Shown here in pieces: positions 37,601 through 50,384 of a DNA stretch of 64,000 nucleotides. The stretch lies in NCBI GenBank assembly GCA_034008185.1, contig CM067086.1, positions 18,017,507 through 18,081,506 on the forward strand, given 5' to 3'. The translations under genes and the position numbers were made by a program. The number at the start of each line of letters is the position of its first letter. Positions within the stretch are counted from its first letter, which is position 1. This DNA comes from Gorsachius magnificus. Taxonomy: Eukaryota; Chordata; Aves; Pelecaniformes; Ardeidae. Below the pieces are notes generated by a model. That model was given only the letters and a program-made list of their open reading frames with translations, was not told the DNA's origin and made no database searches.

Positions 37601-38231
37601 GGAAGGCTGTGTGACGGAAAGGAAGGTGACTGAGGTGTTTCTGCAATAACCAACCCTGCCCAAGCATGCACAGGTTTTCCCAGGTTGTTGGGGCTGTGCA
37701 CTGGCTGATACCATGTCACAACCCAGCTGTGTGCTTCAAGATGTTGTTGTCTAGAGATGTGGATTTCTGCTGGCCTGTACCCTGATGGATGCAGTAACAC
37801 TGCTGGAAGGGAGCCTTTCTCATAAGAGGTAAATTAAATAGCGGTTGACATCAGCCTTGATCCAGTACTACTTGATACAGTCTTGTTTTTAATTCTAATA
37901 AAACCGGTAAGCGAGCTGGTAGCTCTTAGTTGTTGCAGCCCTTCAGTTTCCTTCTCATTTTCACAGCTTTTCCACGCAACGGTGTGAGATGCAGTGACCG
38001 TATGGTTTCCAGCCTTTCCCCAGTCTCTAGCCCTAGCTGATCCCTCTCCCAGGTCCTGCCTGAATAATGTAGTGCTTATCTCCCCACCCAGAGGAACCCT
38101 TGTGAGAAGTTGTCAGGGCTGCCCCAGCTGGCCTGTCCATACCAGCTGCAGCTCAGGCTGGGCATGCAGATTAGTTGTGCGAGTTCTGTGAACACAATAT
38201 GCATCCAGGAGCAGCAGGGGCCCTGAAATGC
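31636..38231. other. Intergenic stretch between LTR copies A and B
   Basis: AT-rich sequence with short, non-homologous open frames only. Apart from the 15-bp tandem repeat at 33451-33518 and a moderately GC-rich patch near 34750-35050 without recognisable homology, nothing was identified. Confidence 0.5.
33451..33518. repeat. 15-bp A-rich tandem repeat, about 4.5 copies
   Basis: Unit TAATAAAACAAAAAA repeated perfectly four times plus an 8-base partial unit. Minisatellite-like; no gene context. Confidence 0.95.
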
Positions 38232-38821
38232 TGTTGTGGCTTAACCCCAGCTGGCAACTGAGCCCCACACAGCCGCTCACTCACTCCCCTGTGGTGGGAT
38301 GGGGGAGAGAATAGGAAGAGTAAAAGTGAGAAAACTTGCGGGTTGAGATAAAGACAGTTTAACAGGTAAAGCAAAAGCTGCACATGCAAGCAAAGCAAAC
38401 CAAGGAATTAATTCCCTCCTTCCCATGGGCAGGCGGGTGTTCAGCCATCTCCAGGAAAGCAGGGCTCCATCATGCGTAACAGTGACCTGGGAAGACAAAC
38501 GCTATCACTCTGAGTATGTCCCCCCCTTTCTTCTTCTTTCCCCAGCTTTATATGCTGACCATGATGTCATACAGCATGGGATACCCCTGTGGTCAGTTGG
38601 GGTCAGCTGTCCCGGCTGTGCCCCCTCTGAGCTTCTTGTGCCCCCCCAGCCCGCTCACTGGTGGGGTTGGGAGCAGAAAAGGCCTTGACTTTGTGTCAGC
38701 CCTGCTTGGCAGTAACTAAAACATCCTGATGTTATCAATGCTGCTTCTAGCACAAACCCAAAACATAGCCCCGTGCTAGCTACTGCAAAGAAAATTAACT
38801 CTGTCCCAGCCAAAACCAGCA
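38232..38821 (-). mobile_element. Solo LTR of the same avian ERV family (copy B)
   Basis: Plus strand runs from TGTTGTGGCTTAACCCCAGC to CCAAAACCAGCA; the element is on the minus strand. A TATA-like motif (CTTTATATGCTG on plus) is followed by a CRE-like TGATGTCA, and ATTAAA lies in the minus-strand poly(A) region (plus GACAGTTTAACAGG is a variant). The end is slightly eroded and no target-site duplication is clear. Subfamily features are shared with copy A. Confidence 0.85.
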
Positions 38822-40408
38822 GAAACACACAGGCACCCTCAGCCGCATCAAACAGGATTGGAAGGATTGGGCAAAAAATAAAGTGACAAATTTAAGCAGA
38901 AAAGATGTATCTAAAAATCTGTACTTTAAAAGTAAGCTAAGAAGTATGAGTAGTAGGATGAAATCAATATAATCTAATAATTTATGTACATATTCTAAAC
39001 AGGGAAAAGCAGAGCCTGCGAGGAACAGACTGAAAAAGAATCAAAGCAATAAATAAGAAAAAAGTAATATAATTTTAAAAAGTTCATTAGCTGGGAAGTA
39101 TATTTCACATTTCAGGGGAATAGATAAAAGCCCTCAAAATGCAAGGTGCTACTTGTTTCATCTGGTTTCAAAGAGGCCTACCAGTGCCAACAATATAATT
39201 TCTTTTTTGCTGTTTACCTCTGGCTTCAGCAGGAAAGCCAAAGTGTAACACAAATAGGCCAGTACCTAATTCTGTAATTTCTGTAGAGCAAATCTGCCAT
39301 TTGAACGCTTTTTTGGTGGGTACCTCTTAGAATGTTAATTCTCCTTTCCTGACAAACCACTGAATTTGTAAGAGGAGCTATGCCATCTCTAATAAAAGTC
39401 AAATCTCTTTTCTTGAGATCGTTGCTATTGTCTATAATATAGCTCTTCTTATGAATTGTAAATTGTGTTGTTTCTCAGAAGACAAACTAGTTGTGCCTTC
39501 TAACTATGCCCTCTTCGATATCCATTCAAGTGCATAATATATGGGTAAGAGTCTCATTTGTCATTTCTTGTTTCCCTCATTTTAAAAGTTGCTACTGGTT
39601 CACATTTCAGTTCAAATGTGGAAAGAGGCAAGAAGATATCATGGTGGTTACTCATCCAGTAATTACTAATTGGGTCATTTCTGAAGTCCTTGTGTCTTAC
39701 TGTATCAATTGTGAAGATTTTTCCTGATTGTTGAATTAATTACTTCTTCTATTAATAAGCATACAATATATAGTTTTGAATATTCCCTTTAAGTTAAATC
39801 TTCAGGTAAGTCAGTCTGCTAAGGTAGCTGGTATTAGCGTACCTATCAAATGCTTGAAATTGCTGGGGTTATCCTTATCATCAAAAATGAACACACAGAC
39901 ATTCATTGATAGCCCTCTGTATTGCAAAGGAGAGGAAGTAGTATTTGGATGATCTCGTACATAAACTCTGGTACTGCAAATATATTAGTAGGTCTATTTT
40001 TCAGGAACTCCTGTTGTTGGTTTTTATCAAGCTAGACCTTTAAGTCTAGAATAACCTTTTATTTTCTTGGATCAAACTTGGTCCTCAGTTTTCTCACAGT
40101 TTTCCAGCACAATCATGCTCAGCTTCTCAGAGGCATAGTCCATGCTTCACAATTTTAAATTGTGTGTGAATCAACAAATGAGTTAATATAAACCGCACAG
40201 CACTTTTTGGCCTGGCTTTTAAAACCAGTCAGTTGCACAAGGACTCAGCGATCATAATATTCTCCTTTGTGCCCTTCCATGGGTTACTGAAGAAGCTGCA
40301 GCATCAGGATTTGCAAGTGTAGTGATCTGACTCTGAATCGCCTCATGCCCTGCCCCATCAGTTCTAATGGGTGCATTCGAGGAGTGAACATGGCTTTACA
40401 TAGGAGGG
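38822..40408. other. Intergenic stretch between LTR copies B and C
   Basis: AT-rich, no recognisable gene or repeat. Confidence 0.5.
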
Positions 40409-40934
40409 TGTTGTGGTTTAGCCTGGCAGGCAGCTGAACACCACACAGCCTTTTGCTCGGTCCCCGCCTCCCCAGTGGGATAGGGGAGAGAATCGGAAAA
40501 AAGTAAAAACCACGGGTTGAGATAAAGACAGTTTAATGAAACAGCAGAGGGAAAAAAAAAAAAAAAAGAATATACAAAACAAGTGATGCCCATTGCAATT
40601 GCTCACCGCTGGCTGACCGATGTCCAGCCTGTTCCGGAGCAGTGACTGCTCTCCCCCTGGCCAACTCCCCCCAGTTTATATACTGAGCGTGACATCATAT
40701 GGTCTGGCATAGCCCTTTGGCCAGTTTGCGGCAGCTGTCCTGGCTGTGCCCCCTCCAGCTTCTTGTGCCCCTGGCAGAGCACGTGAAGCCAGAAAGTCCT
40801 TGACTAATATAAACACTACTCAGCAACAACTAAAACATCTGTGTGTTATCAACATTATTCTCATACTAAATCCAAAACATGCTATGCCAGCTACTAGGAA
40901 GAAAATTAACTCTGTCCCAGCCAAACCCAGGACA
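40409..40934 (-). mobile_element. Solo LTR of the same avian ERV family (copy C), intact with 5-bp target duplication
   Basis: Plus strand runs from TGTTGTGGTTTAGCCTGG to AACCCAGGACA, flanked on both sides by GAGGG (40404-40408 and 40935-40939), a perfect 5-bp target-site duplication. On the minus strand a TATA box (plus TTTATATA, 40675-40682), a TGACATCA motif and an ATTAAA polyadenylation signal (plus TTTAAT, 40532-40537) are visible, in the order expected of U3-R. At 526 bp this is the best-preserved copy. The 5-bp duplication fits an ERVL/class III-like integrase; family naming needs a repeat library. Confidence 0.92.
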
Positions 40935-43900
40935 GAGGGGTAACACCAGCTTCCCTGATCTATCCCTACATTAGTTAAGACAAAGTGATGTTGCTTCGTG
41001 TTTCAGTTCAAGGCATATCTGCACGTTTTGACAGAAGTCTTGAACGGTATTATTACTATGAATATCAAGGTAATTTACTCTTTGCTTTCCAAGTGATCTT
41101 TGGAAATAGAAGCAAAGCCTTGTGCAGTGTCTGGAAGTACAACAGTTCTTAGTCCATTTTTGCCTGACGTTCTCCTAAAACTTCTCTGACTCAAGTTAAT
41201 GGAGTAGGCTTTAGTTAATCCCTCTGTTAAAATTATTGAGGAAAAGTTTCATAAAAATTGGCCTTTCAGTAATAGGTCTGTGGCTTCTGATGTGATTTAA
41301 TTTTCCTGGGTCTGACATATTGAGAATTAAAATAGAATGACATTTTTTAAAACTGTCAGTAATCACTGCTCTTATCAATCATTAGCCAGTGAGGCACCAT
41401 CTGTGTCAGCTAACTTTGCCTTGGCCTGCTGCAGCTTTTTTCTTCATTTCCTTTGTACTTTCATAAAGTAATGAAGTTATTAAGCTTCATCCCTCCATTT
41501 CTGTTTGTAAAATTGATATCCTCCACACACATTTCCTGTCATGCTCAAATGAAAGCTGAAACAGGCAGAGCATTTCTCCTGACCTTGCACTTATGAGCAT
41601 CCACGCTACTTTAAAATAGTTTTCTGACTGTCTGCTTATGGTTTAGTATCTTCATACCACAGCCCTTAAGAAATGCTAATGGTCTAAGAGTCCATCACTG
41701 TTTTTTCTATCTGCATTCCTCAGAACTCATGTTTAAAATCTCTTATTTTTCTGCTCTTATAATGCTTTTTAACCAGACATCTGATAATTTTTGTTCTGAA
41801 TTCATTTTCAAGATCACGCTTTGCTGCTAGGCTGGGGCTCATATTCTCTAATTCAGCACAATTGCATATGTTGTCAGGGTCAACAGCAGTTACAGCACTT
41901 GCTTTAATCAACCTTTCTTAACACTAATCTTTTTAGCAGTGTTACCAGACAGTGGAGAATTGATTATTAGTATTCTTTTGCTATGGTACATCTTACTAAA
42001 TCGTGAGAGCTTCCTCCTCCAAAGACCAGCAACTTTTAGACAATCCTTTCCTGAAATATAGTCAGCATCCCACGCTGCTTCGTGAGCCCTTCTTTTACAT
42101 TTTGAGAAACCTGTTTCACATGTCTCTTACAAGCTTTCACTAATTTCTTCTTGTTGGTGTCATTCGTTGTTTTTAGAGCTGGGACCTGGAATGATGCAAT
42201 TCTTTTTATTGCTCATCTCTCACAAGAAACTCTGGAACACAGCTATGTTCCCCACCGTGATTATGTGGTCCATGAAGCGCAATCACCATGACTGCATACT
42301 ATATTTGAAAAATATAAAAAGCTAAATTTGAAACTTGCCCTGTGTGGATTCCTAACACTGACCCTTTCACTGCTGATTTTAATTCAGATAAAAAACAGGC
42401 CCAGACAGTGATGGGACAAGCATTGTCATCGACTGCTTTTCCAGAACAGTTCCCCTTGTCACTACTCATCATTATTTTTGATCGAAATGGTCCAGTGATA
42501 ATTTATCCACTCAAGTTTCGATGATAAAATTATTAACAAAAGGAACATTGCTCCATGTTTTTACACTATACATCACAGAAGCTGCTTAGCTAGCAGATAG
42601 GGGGTATGTCAGGAAACAGGGTCCTGGGTGAGTTGTATGAAAAATGTGCCAGATACTTTCCTTAGTTTTATTGTACCTGTTGTGAACTTGGCCAAATGAG
42701 CTTGGCTTTGCGCAACAAATAATTTCCAGTGATAGGTTTCAAGCTACTACAAATTTGCCAGTGAAATCAGTTGGTTCAGTGGGGCGTAGACATATCTGAG
42801 CCAAATCCAAACAAACAGCTTGGCTGGAGCCCCATTTTGCTGTTTCAAAATGCAAATTAACCAACAGGAGTCACAAGGAGGTAGGGAATTCACAATTGCC
42901 TTAGTGATATGGTCGGTAGTAGCGCTGCATTTAACTCCTGCCTGAGTAACCTGACCTTAGCTTGGTTTTTCTCTCCTACCTAAGTTTGTACCTTGATCTC
43001 TCCCACCTTGTACCTATCTAGGTTATCCTAAAACCTGAACTACCTCATGTACAATTTAATGGCTCCCAGGTATAAAAACCTAACCTATGCTCCTACTAAT
43101 TCTTTTCTCATTTTTCACTCTTGCAAATTCAAAAGGCACTGCTTTGATGTGGTTTAGTCAGCTTTGTCCTTTAGGAGCTTCACTTCCATACCACCTTCCA
43201 GTGGGCCTGCTGTGCTGTGGACATGGCTAGAAATACATTTTTCTGATGGCAAGATGTGTCTATAGGTTTCTCCCAGTACAGAACCTGAGTGAGACTTAGA
43301 TACCACAGTTGGCAGGGTGGTGATTCGTATATGTGACAGGTATACTCAACAGGTAGGGATCGTTAGACTTATACATCTAAAATACAGATTTAGATGTTGA
43401 AAGAGTAGTTGGAAGAAGAAAAAGTAACAGGTAAGACAAACCACAGAGCAAGATATATGTGCAAACAGCTCTAGACAGTTAATTTCTGAAAAGTATGAAT
43501 TCAAGTTTAAGTCATATACAGGACTTTAATAATTTTGTGATATTTGAAGAGAAATGTTTTGTCATGTCTTAACAAAATGTCCATTTGCAAAATAAGAAGA
43601 CCTAACCTAACATACAGGTTGCAATTGCCTGCACATAAAGCTTGCTTTCCAAAGCAAAAATACATGAAATGGTATTTCTCTGTGTTCCCAACAATTTTCC
43701 CAGGCTACTGTACTTGTGTAGGAAGTATAACATATACTCTTATTTGCCTGTGTATGTCTCTTCCTACAAAATCAAAGAGCAAAGTAGAATTACTGTATAA
43801 TAGAAAAGATTATGAATAGTAGAAGTACTTCCTAATAGAAGAGTCTTCGTTAAGCTCTCCCAATCCTACCTGGACAAGTGTAATACTGTGAATCAATCCA

Positions 43901-46900
43901 GAAGGTACTCTTGTTTAATAAGACTTTGTAGGTTTTTAATTGTTTTACTTAATATTTCAGGACGAAAACATTTTCCTCTCTGTATGTAAAAAACATAACC
44001 CGAGAAAAACATGTCCTCCCCTCTCTACTTTCTTTCATGCTTTGCCGCTCTTATTTTGTTCTTTTCCTGTTACAGTCTCACACTTTTACACAGAGTGAAA
44101 ATTATGTGTAATCTGAATAATAATTCATGTAGGTTTACTGCCGTATCTTGTACTTTTTTTTATGTCAGTGATTCCCAAACTTTGTTTTTTAATGAAGGAT
44201 TCCTCTGGCATGCAACTAAACTTACCAGAGCCTTTGTGTTCTCCACCTCTGTCCTCTCTTGTCCCTCTGGTGCGACCTAGATTTTCTTACCTACCTCCAG
44301 ATTCTTTCCCTTTCCACCTGATTCTGATACCCCTCTTATTTCCAGTCCTCCCCTAAGCAGCCTTCCCTCCTACCCTGAGGTTCATTTATCATTCTCTTCC
44401 CATCAAGTTCAGAGTAACTTCTCCTCTTCTCAGAGTTTCAGTGTTTTTCCCTTAAGAAGGAAATGAAGGTATGGCAACAGCACAGGATTTTTCCTGCTTC
44501 CATGACTGGCCTTCTGCTTTTCCGGCATAGGCACATGTTCTCCCTTTTCCGTCCTAGCAAAACTAGATTTCCTGCTGTCTGAAACAGAGATTGCTGGTTC
44601 AGGGGCTACATGCTGTCACAGTAGTCTCCTGGTGTCCAGCAGTTACCCTTGGGGAGCAGCAAGTATTTTATGTCACCTTTGAATGCATCCCTGTCTCTTT
44701 GTCTGCAAGGATTTGACATTTGACATTTGAATATATAAAATGTTTCAGCATCCAACTACTGTGGGCTGTTGCTGATACTGTCGTCCTTTGTTCCCAGCGC
44801 CGTCCCCTTGGAAGCGTTAAGATATCATTCACGGTGAATAAGTATCTATTTGAATCTAATGTGGTGAGATTCTATGGACCTAATCCTGAAATGTTTAGTT
44901 TGTCCATTTTCAGACAAAATTTGCACTAAAGTTAATGGCTCAAGATTTTTTGTTAGTTACAATGTCACTGAAAAAGAGAAAAAGCCTGTCAGAAGCATTC
45001 ACTTTCAGATAGCAATGTATCTCTTTCTTAAAGGAGGAGAATCAACCGGAAAACAAATATAATTGAGAAGATCTTTAGGCATTCCAGGCATTACACAGTG
45101 AATAGAAATGCTTTTATATAAGGGTTTGATATGACAAGTTAGAAATCATTTTCATTTCTTTTAAATTAGCATCTTACATTCCCAGAGGCTTTGTCTTGTG
45201 TTTAAAGAGCACAAAGAAGAATACTGTTTCCAGAAAAAGCTATCCTATGTAATTTTTTCTTCTTTCTTCAATCAATCATTCTTTCAGTGGGGCTGATCTT
45301 ACATGCTGCTTCTTGGTTGCAGGATACTTCTTGCCATACGGTAAGAACTACCGTATGTAGCTGTAGCTCACCATACTACGGTCAGCTGATTTACTAGGTT
45401 TTGTCATCTGTGGCTAGGTTCTTGAACATGGTATTTTGATTTGGTTTAATGTGCAGAAGTGTCTTCTTCGTTTCCTTCATTGTTAAAGGCTTTTCAAGAA
45501 GTATTTATGCCTTATCTCTGGCTTTCACAGTGTACAGCAGTGTGTAAGGAATGGAATTGCACTGCAGTACTTCACGGAGCTGCCTTGAACTGCTCCTCCT
45601 GTTAGCAGACCAGTTAGGAAGATGTGCAAAGCTCTCATCTGGGGAACAGATGTTTATTTTAGCCACCATTTAGAGATTCATAGTCACTGACTTTTTTGGT
45701 CTCATACCTGGAACAACAGACATATCATTCAAACTGAGAGTCCAACATTGATTTTCAAGAGCTGATGTTAATCATTTGAAGTTGATGCTTTTCGTAAGAA
45801 GTTTACTATTCTCGAGACTCTTTTTGTTCTATAAAAAGGATTTCTCTTGTTCTGGCCAAAACTGTAATCCACCAGTTTGGGCATTCATCTGGCACACTGG
45901 AAAACAAATTGTGTGTTCCAGCCCCACAGGCATAAAGCTTTCTGTTAGAAAGGGAGGAGTGAATTATGGATGACTCAAACACACTACAGAAAATTATGGT
46001 AGCATATGTAACACAGAGAGGGTTAAGTATAATTACAGTAGCTGTACACAGCAAAGTATAGATGGGTAGAAAAACAGTGGGACAAGTGCTATTCCTGCTG
46101 AGTAAACTTGGTGAGCTTGGAGAAACAGATTCCAGGATTCGTTTGGTTTGTATAATCTGAATATTTGCTTGGCACAGTTTTTTGCCAAAGCCCAGTATGT
46201 AGCACAGATGTGGGGTTAATGATGGATGCATATTAAGCCTTGGATGAACTCTAGGATTAAACAGTTCAGATATGATATGCCCCCAATTGCTCACAGACTG
46301 AATAAAGCCCCTTTGCTTCCTTTACATGGTAGTTTTTCAGGCTCTCAGTGGTTGTAGGTTGGAATTATAGGTATGATCAACCAGGTTGCCACAACTATAT
46401 ATTTGCTAGGAGACTAGGGGGTGGAAAATAAATGTGTGAGGCTAGAGAATTTTTGGAACCATGGTAGAAAACTATGTTAGTACAGTTCTCATTCTCTAGA
46501 ATATGTATAACTGCTGCCCATCCAGCAGAGACTTCATCTGAAGTTGAAACACATCAGATTTTTTGAGGCATTTTTTAAAGGACATATTTTAAGTCCTTTT
46601 AAAAAAACTTCAGCGTTTAGTTTAAGCTTCAGATAAGTTGATTTCAACTGTCACTAGAGTACACTATGTCCCTCCACTACCTACTGTTTCTTGGTATAAC
46701 AGGAATAGTCACCAACCCTTCCTTTGGAAAGCGAAAGCCATTTTGACAGCAGCAATACAACTTTTGACTCCTGACTAAATGTAAAATGAGGGACTTGCAG
46801 ATTATGGCAATTAGCAAACAATGCTGGTGATGTACACATGCAAACTTGATGCACTCCTGCTTTTCTAAAAGTTCTTGTTATCAGCATATTAGAGGAAGCT

Positions 46901-48940
46901 GGTGTCTGTGCATAGTTCTATAAATGCTCTAGTGTCTGGGTGAATTCATTAAACTTACGGTCTTTCCTGTCTCCACTTTCCTGGGCTCTCTGTTTTTCTC
47001 ATAATCCCTCAGAAAAAAATAGTTCCAGTCTTATCAGTGCTTAACCTTGTGTTTTGTTACTTGTTAGGTAGCCTTGTGTTTTGTATTTTAATTCCAAGAA
47101 TACCTCTTAAACTGCATGACTGTGTGACTCTAATTCACCCTGTATTTGTATTTGCCGGAGCGCTTCTATTGTTTCAACATCCTGCTTGGAGAAGAATGTT
47201 TCATGATTTCTTTATATTTGTGCTGGAAAAATGTTATTTGTGAGCTTTAAGATCTTAGAAATCTTCCTCTCCCATCTTTCCTTCTCTTCCCACCTCACAG
47301 CCATTGTAATATGTTAATGGAGTGATTCTGTGACCACCAAGCATGCAAGTTGTAGGGTCCAGCCCTAGTGCTTCCTCCCCACAGTAATCCAGCTCTATAT
47401 AGTTTTCTTGCTGAAATGTGTTGCTTACTGGGGGAGCGAGAGCTGCGTGCACTGTAGGGCTCCAGGTTCTATCACAGCCCTCGTTAGACTCCTCTGTGTA
47501 TACAGTTCATATATTTACTATTCATTCTATAAATTAATCTGCTATATTCTTTTAACAATGGAAACTAAGTGCATCATGCTAAAATCAAATCAATGTCATC
47601 CATATCAGTCACCAGGGGTCTCTTGATCTCTTTCTAGCAAGGATTTTGTTACTCAGACATTCCCCACAAGCTGTCAAATCCCAAGGGGTCCAACTCAATA
47701 ACAACTAATAAAGCAAGCACCCCTTAAAAATTTCCCCAGGGAATCTCTTTAAATTGAACAGGGAGTAATAAATCTTGTAGTGTCAATAATGGTGAAAATG
47801 TTAATTTGGTTGACTCTACTATGTGCCTCCTCAAGTGAAATTTCAAATGCTGTTCTGGGAAGATGGCTGCGACTTGAATTCGCTCTGTTGCTCTCTGCCT
47901 GCAGCACCAGTTGCAAATCTGTGGCAAGGGCTTTCTGAGATGGGCTGTATAACAAAAGAGCTTTCTAGTGATATGGTTGCTTTCTCAACCTTTTAAATCT
48001 CAGCTACTGATGTTAGTGATGCCCTTAAATGAAAGTTAGATGACAGGGATGAATGTGCTGATAAGACTTTCTCGGATGGCTGATACAGTCCCTAGCACTT
48101 GGCAGAAATGTGTCCATCTGCTAAGCATAGCATGAGTCTGATATACTATACCCCATAAAGCTGGTTTAACACTAGTATCAATAACATTATTTTCTTTATT
48201 ATACAAACTGGGTAGAAAAGGGGGTTTATGGTGTAAATTTAGTCTATTAAGGGCATTTCTGTGAATAAATTGTACTAGATGTTCTTTTCATCCTTTTTAG
48301 CACAGATTTTTTTCACAGATGTCATTTTTGGGCATTAGACAATTTTTTTTTTCTCCTGCTGTTGTGAAAGGAGAACTGCAAGTACTGACATTAAACATTT
48401 TGGGAAATTTGTTCTGTTCTTTTTATAATAAGTGAAAGCAGTCCTGCCAGAACTCAAACCTTCCAGTGACTTAAATTTCTATTTTATTGTGTTATTTCTT
48501 AGGTACTTGCTATACTCCTAAGACAACTAATTAAGGGACTATTTCTGAAGTCCCAATTGCATACTTGCTCCACGCTTTTATTTTTCCTCATTTAAAAAAA
48601 AAAATCTGCAGAAAAAAAAAAAAAATGGCAGCTTTAAGCATGACTACTAAAATATGTTTTCAATATCAATAGGTGACATGAGATAACAAGTGCTAAAAAT
48701 TTCTGATTACGAGATGTTAATTTCTGGGCTTTGGTTGGGCACCAAAGCGGCCTAAAGATGGTACAGTTAAGGACCTACATCACTGCTTTGAGGTTCTTAG
48801 TCTTATTTTTAACAACTATTTTATTCGCTCCATCCTGCTAAATTTAGGAAATTTTCCCTTTCTTAGCTGCTTAATCCACTTCAGGTTTTAAGCTCTTTGT
48901 GGGTGGTATAGGAAAGTATTTAATTTGCATACTAGGCAGG
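40935..48940. other. Intergenic stretch without a recognised gene
   Basis: AT-rich. Open frames such as 45806-46294 (minus) have no recognisable domain or homologue. Contains a 9-bp-stem hairpin at 45335-45357. Confidence 0.5.
45335..45357. repeat. Perfect inverted repeat (hairpin)
   Basis: CATACGGTA and its exact reverse complement TACCGTATG are separated by five bases. Partial echoes of the arm (CATACTACGGT) follow at about 45372-45382. No T-run terminator or mobile-element context was seen. Confidence 0.7.
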
Positions 48941-49009
48941 CAAGAAGACCTAATAGTCTTTATCCATCAGCTTTAATAACCAAGAACCAGCCCTGCACTC
49001 ACCGCTATG

Positions 49010-49440
49010 CAGACCTGCCCTCCATGTTGCACGGGAGCCCCGCGCCCCGGCCATGTCCAGATCAGTGCACTTCCTTTCCTTTCCCTTTATAAATGCAGAG
49101 AAGAAGGGAAACCTGAGAGTTGGGAGGAATGTTGAAGCAGGAGGACCCAGAAGACACACAACAAACTGGCCAGGGCCCTGTGGGCACCACCAGCCCTGCC
49201 CCTGCCCACCTCCCCACAGCCCTGCCCTGCTTGGCCATGGGCACCACTGAGATGAGCCTGGGTGATGTCCCAACCTGGCCTCGGCCCATCCCCGTCCCCA
49301 CAGAGGTGCCCGATGCCCGGGGCTGGGGCTGCCCTGGTGCCCCCCAGCCCTGCCAGGTAGTGGGACTGCGCCAGCCAACAGGCCCTGCGGGTTGTGCGGG
49401 GTCCCCTTTGGGCACCCCAAGTGTAGCCCTGCAGATAAAA
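49010..49440. other. GC-rich segment of unknown origin
   Basis: About 430 bp of GC-rich sequence rich in CCTGCCC, CCAGCCCTG and GGGGCTGG words but with few CpGs compared with the ANO5 island. Open frames run through on both strands, as expected from composition. Read on the minus strand it has a TATA-like GCATTTATAAAGGG near 49085-49098 and an ATTAAAGC motif near 48970, so an unrecognised LTR is one possibility; a decayed retropseudogene or unique sequence are others. Confidence 0.3.
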
Positions 49441-49526
49441 CAGGCATTACTTAAAATTCAATTAAGAAAACACTGTCCGTCTGCATGAGCGTGGGCAGAG
49501 TCTGGGTGCGAAGCTGCATCTCTCAC

Positions 49527-50087
49527 TGCTGTGGTTTAACCCGGCAGGCAGCTGAACACCGCGCAGCCGCTCGCCCACTGTCCCCTCCCCAGGGGGATGG
49601 GGGAGAGAATCGGAAAAACAGTAAAACCCATAGGTTAAGATAAAAAAAGTTTCATAAAACAGCAGAAGAAAAGAATAGGAATAATAATAATAATAATTAA
49701 TAATAATAATAATGGTAAGAGAATATATAGAATATACAAGACAAGTGATGCCCAATGCGATTGCTCACCGCCCGCTGATCGATGCCCAGCCCGTCCCAGA
49801 GCAGTGATCGCTCTCCCCCCAGCCGACTTGCCCCAAGCATGATGCCATATGGTCTGGAAGAGCCCTGTGGCCAGTTGGGGTCAGCTGTCCTGGCTGTGCC
49901 CCCTCCAGCTTCTTGTGCCCCTGGCAGAGCAGGGGACACTGAAAAGTCCTCGTCTGGTGAGAGCACTACTCAGCAACAACTCAACCATCAGTGCGTTATC
50001 AATATTATTCGCATACTAAATCCAAACCACGGCGCTATGCCAGATGCTAGGAAGAAAATTAACTCTATCCCAGCCAAAACCAGGACA
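49527..50087 (-). mobile_element. Solo LTR of the same avian ERV family (copy D), TATA-less
   Basis: Plus strand runs from TGCTGTGGTTTAACCCGG to AAAACCAGGACA. It belongs to the same subfamily as copy C (CAACAACT.AA.CATC, ATTATTC.CATACTAAATCC). The segment corresponding to the TATA box of copy C (AGTTTATATACTG) is deleted (CCCCAAGCATGATGCC near 49831-49846), and the ATTAAA signal is also lost (AGTTTCATAAAAC). An (AAT)n expansion sits inside. The terminal TGC and non-matching flanks (CTCAC, GTCAT) show erosion of the ends or of the target duplication. Confidence 0.88.
49681..49713. repeat. (AAT)n microsatellite in LTR copy D
   Basis: About eleven AAT/ATA units interrupted once (AATTAAT). Other copies have only an A-rich stretch here, so the expansion is local. 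Confidence 0.9.
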
Positions 50088-50384
50088 GTCATGTCCGAGT
50101 GAAGGTCGCTCGCTCTTCCTCACAGATTATCCGTCATAGTTAGTACAGGCATCTGTTGCCACGCACGCGGTGCCAGGCAAGCTGTGACTCGTTGGAAAAC
50201 GCAGAACGTGCACAAACATATGAAATTGTGCGTATATAAAGCAAAAATATGTGCATTTCGAAATACGAAATGGATAAAGTTAAAACAATTTTTTACAGTC
50301 GGTAAACCTTAGGCACTCTGGGTTTTGGGGGTTTGATTTGGTTTGGTTTTTTTTGGTTTTTTTATTTTTGTTTTTTCCGCACTG

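Noticed and set aside
45806..46294. 162-codon minus-strand open frame
   Set aside because: Longest frame in the AT-rich desert, but no domain, no Kozak support, no splice context and no recognisable homologue.
48950..49447. 165-codon minus-strand open frame
   Set aside because: Runs through a GC-rich segment where stop codons are rare; proline/glycine-rich low-complexity translation and an equally open plus-strand frame argue against coding.
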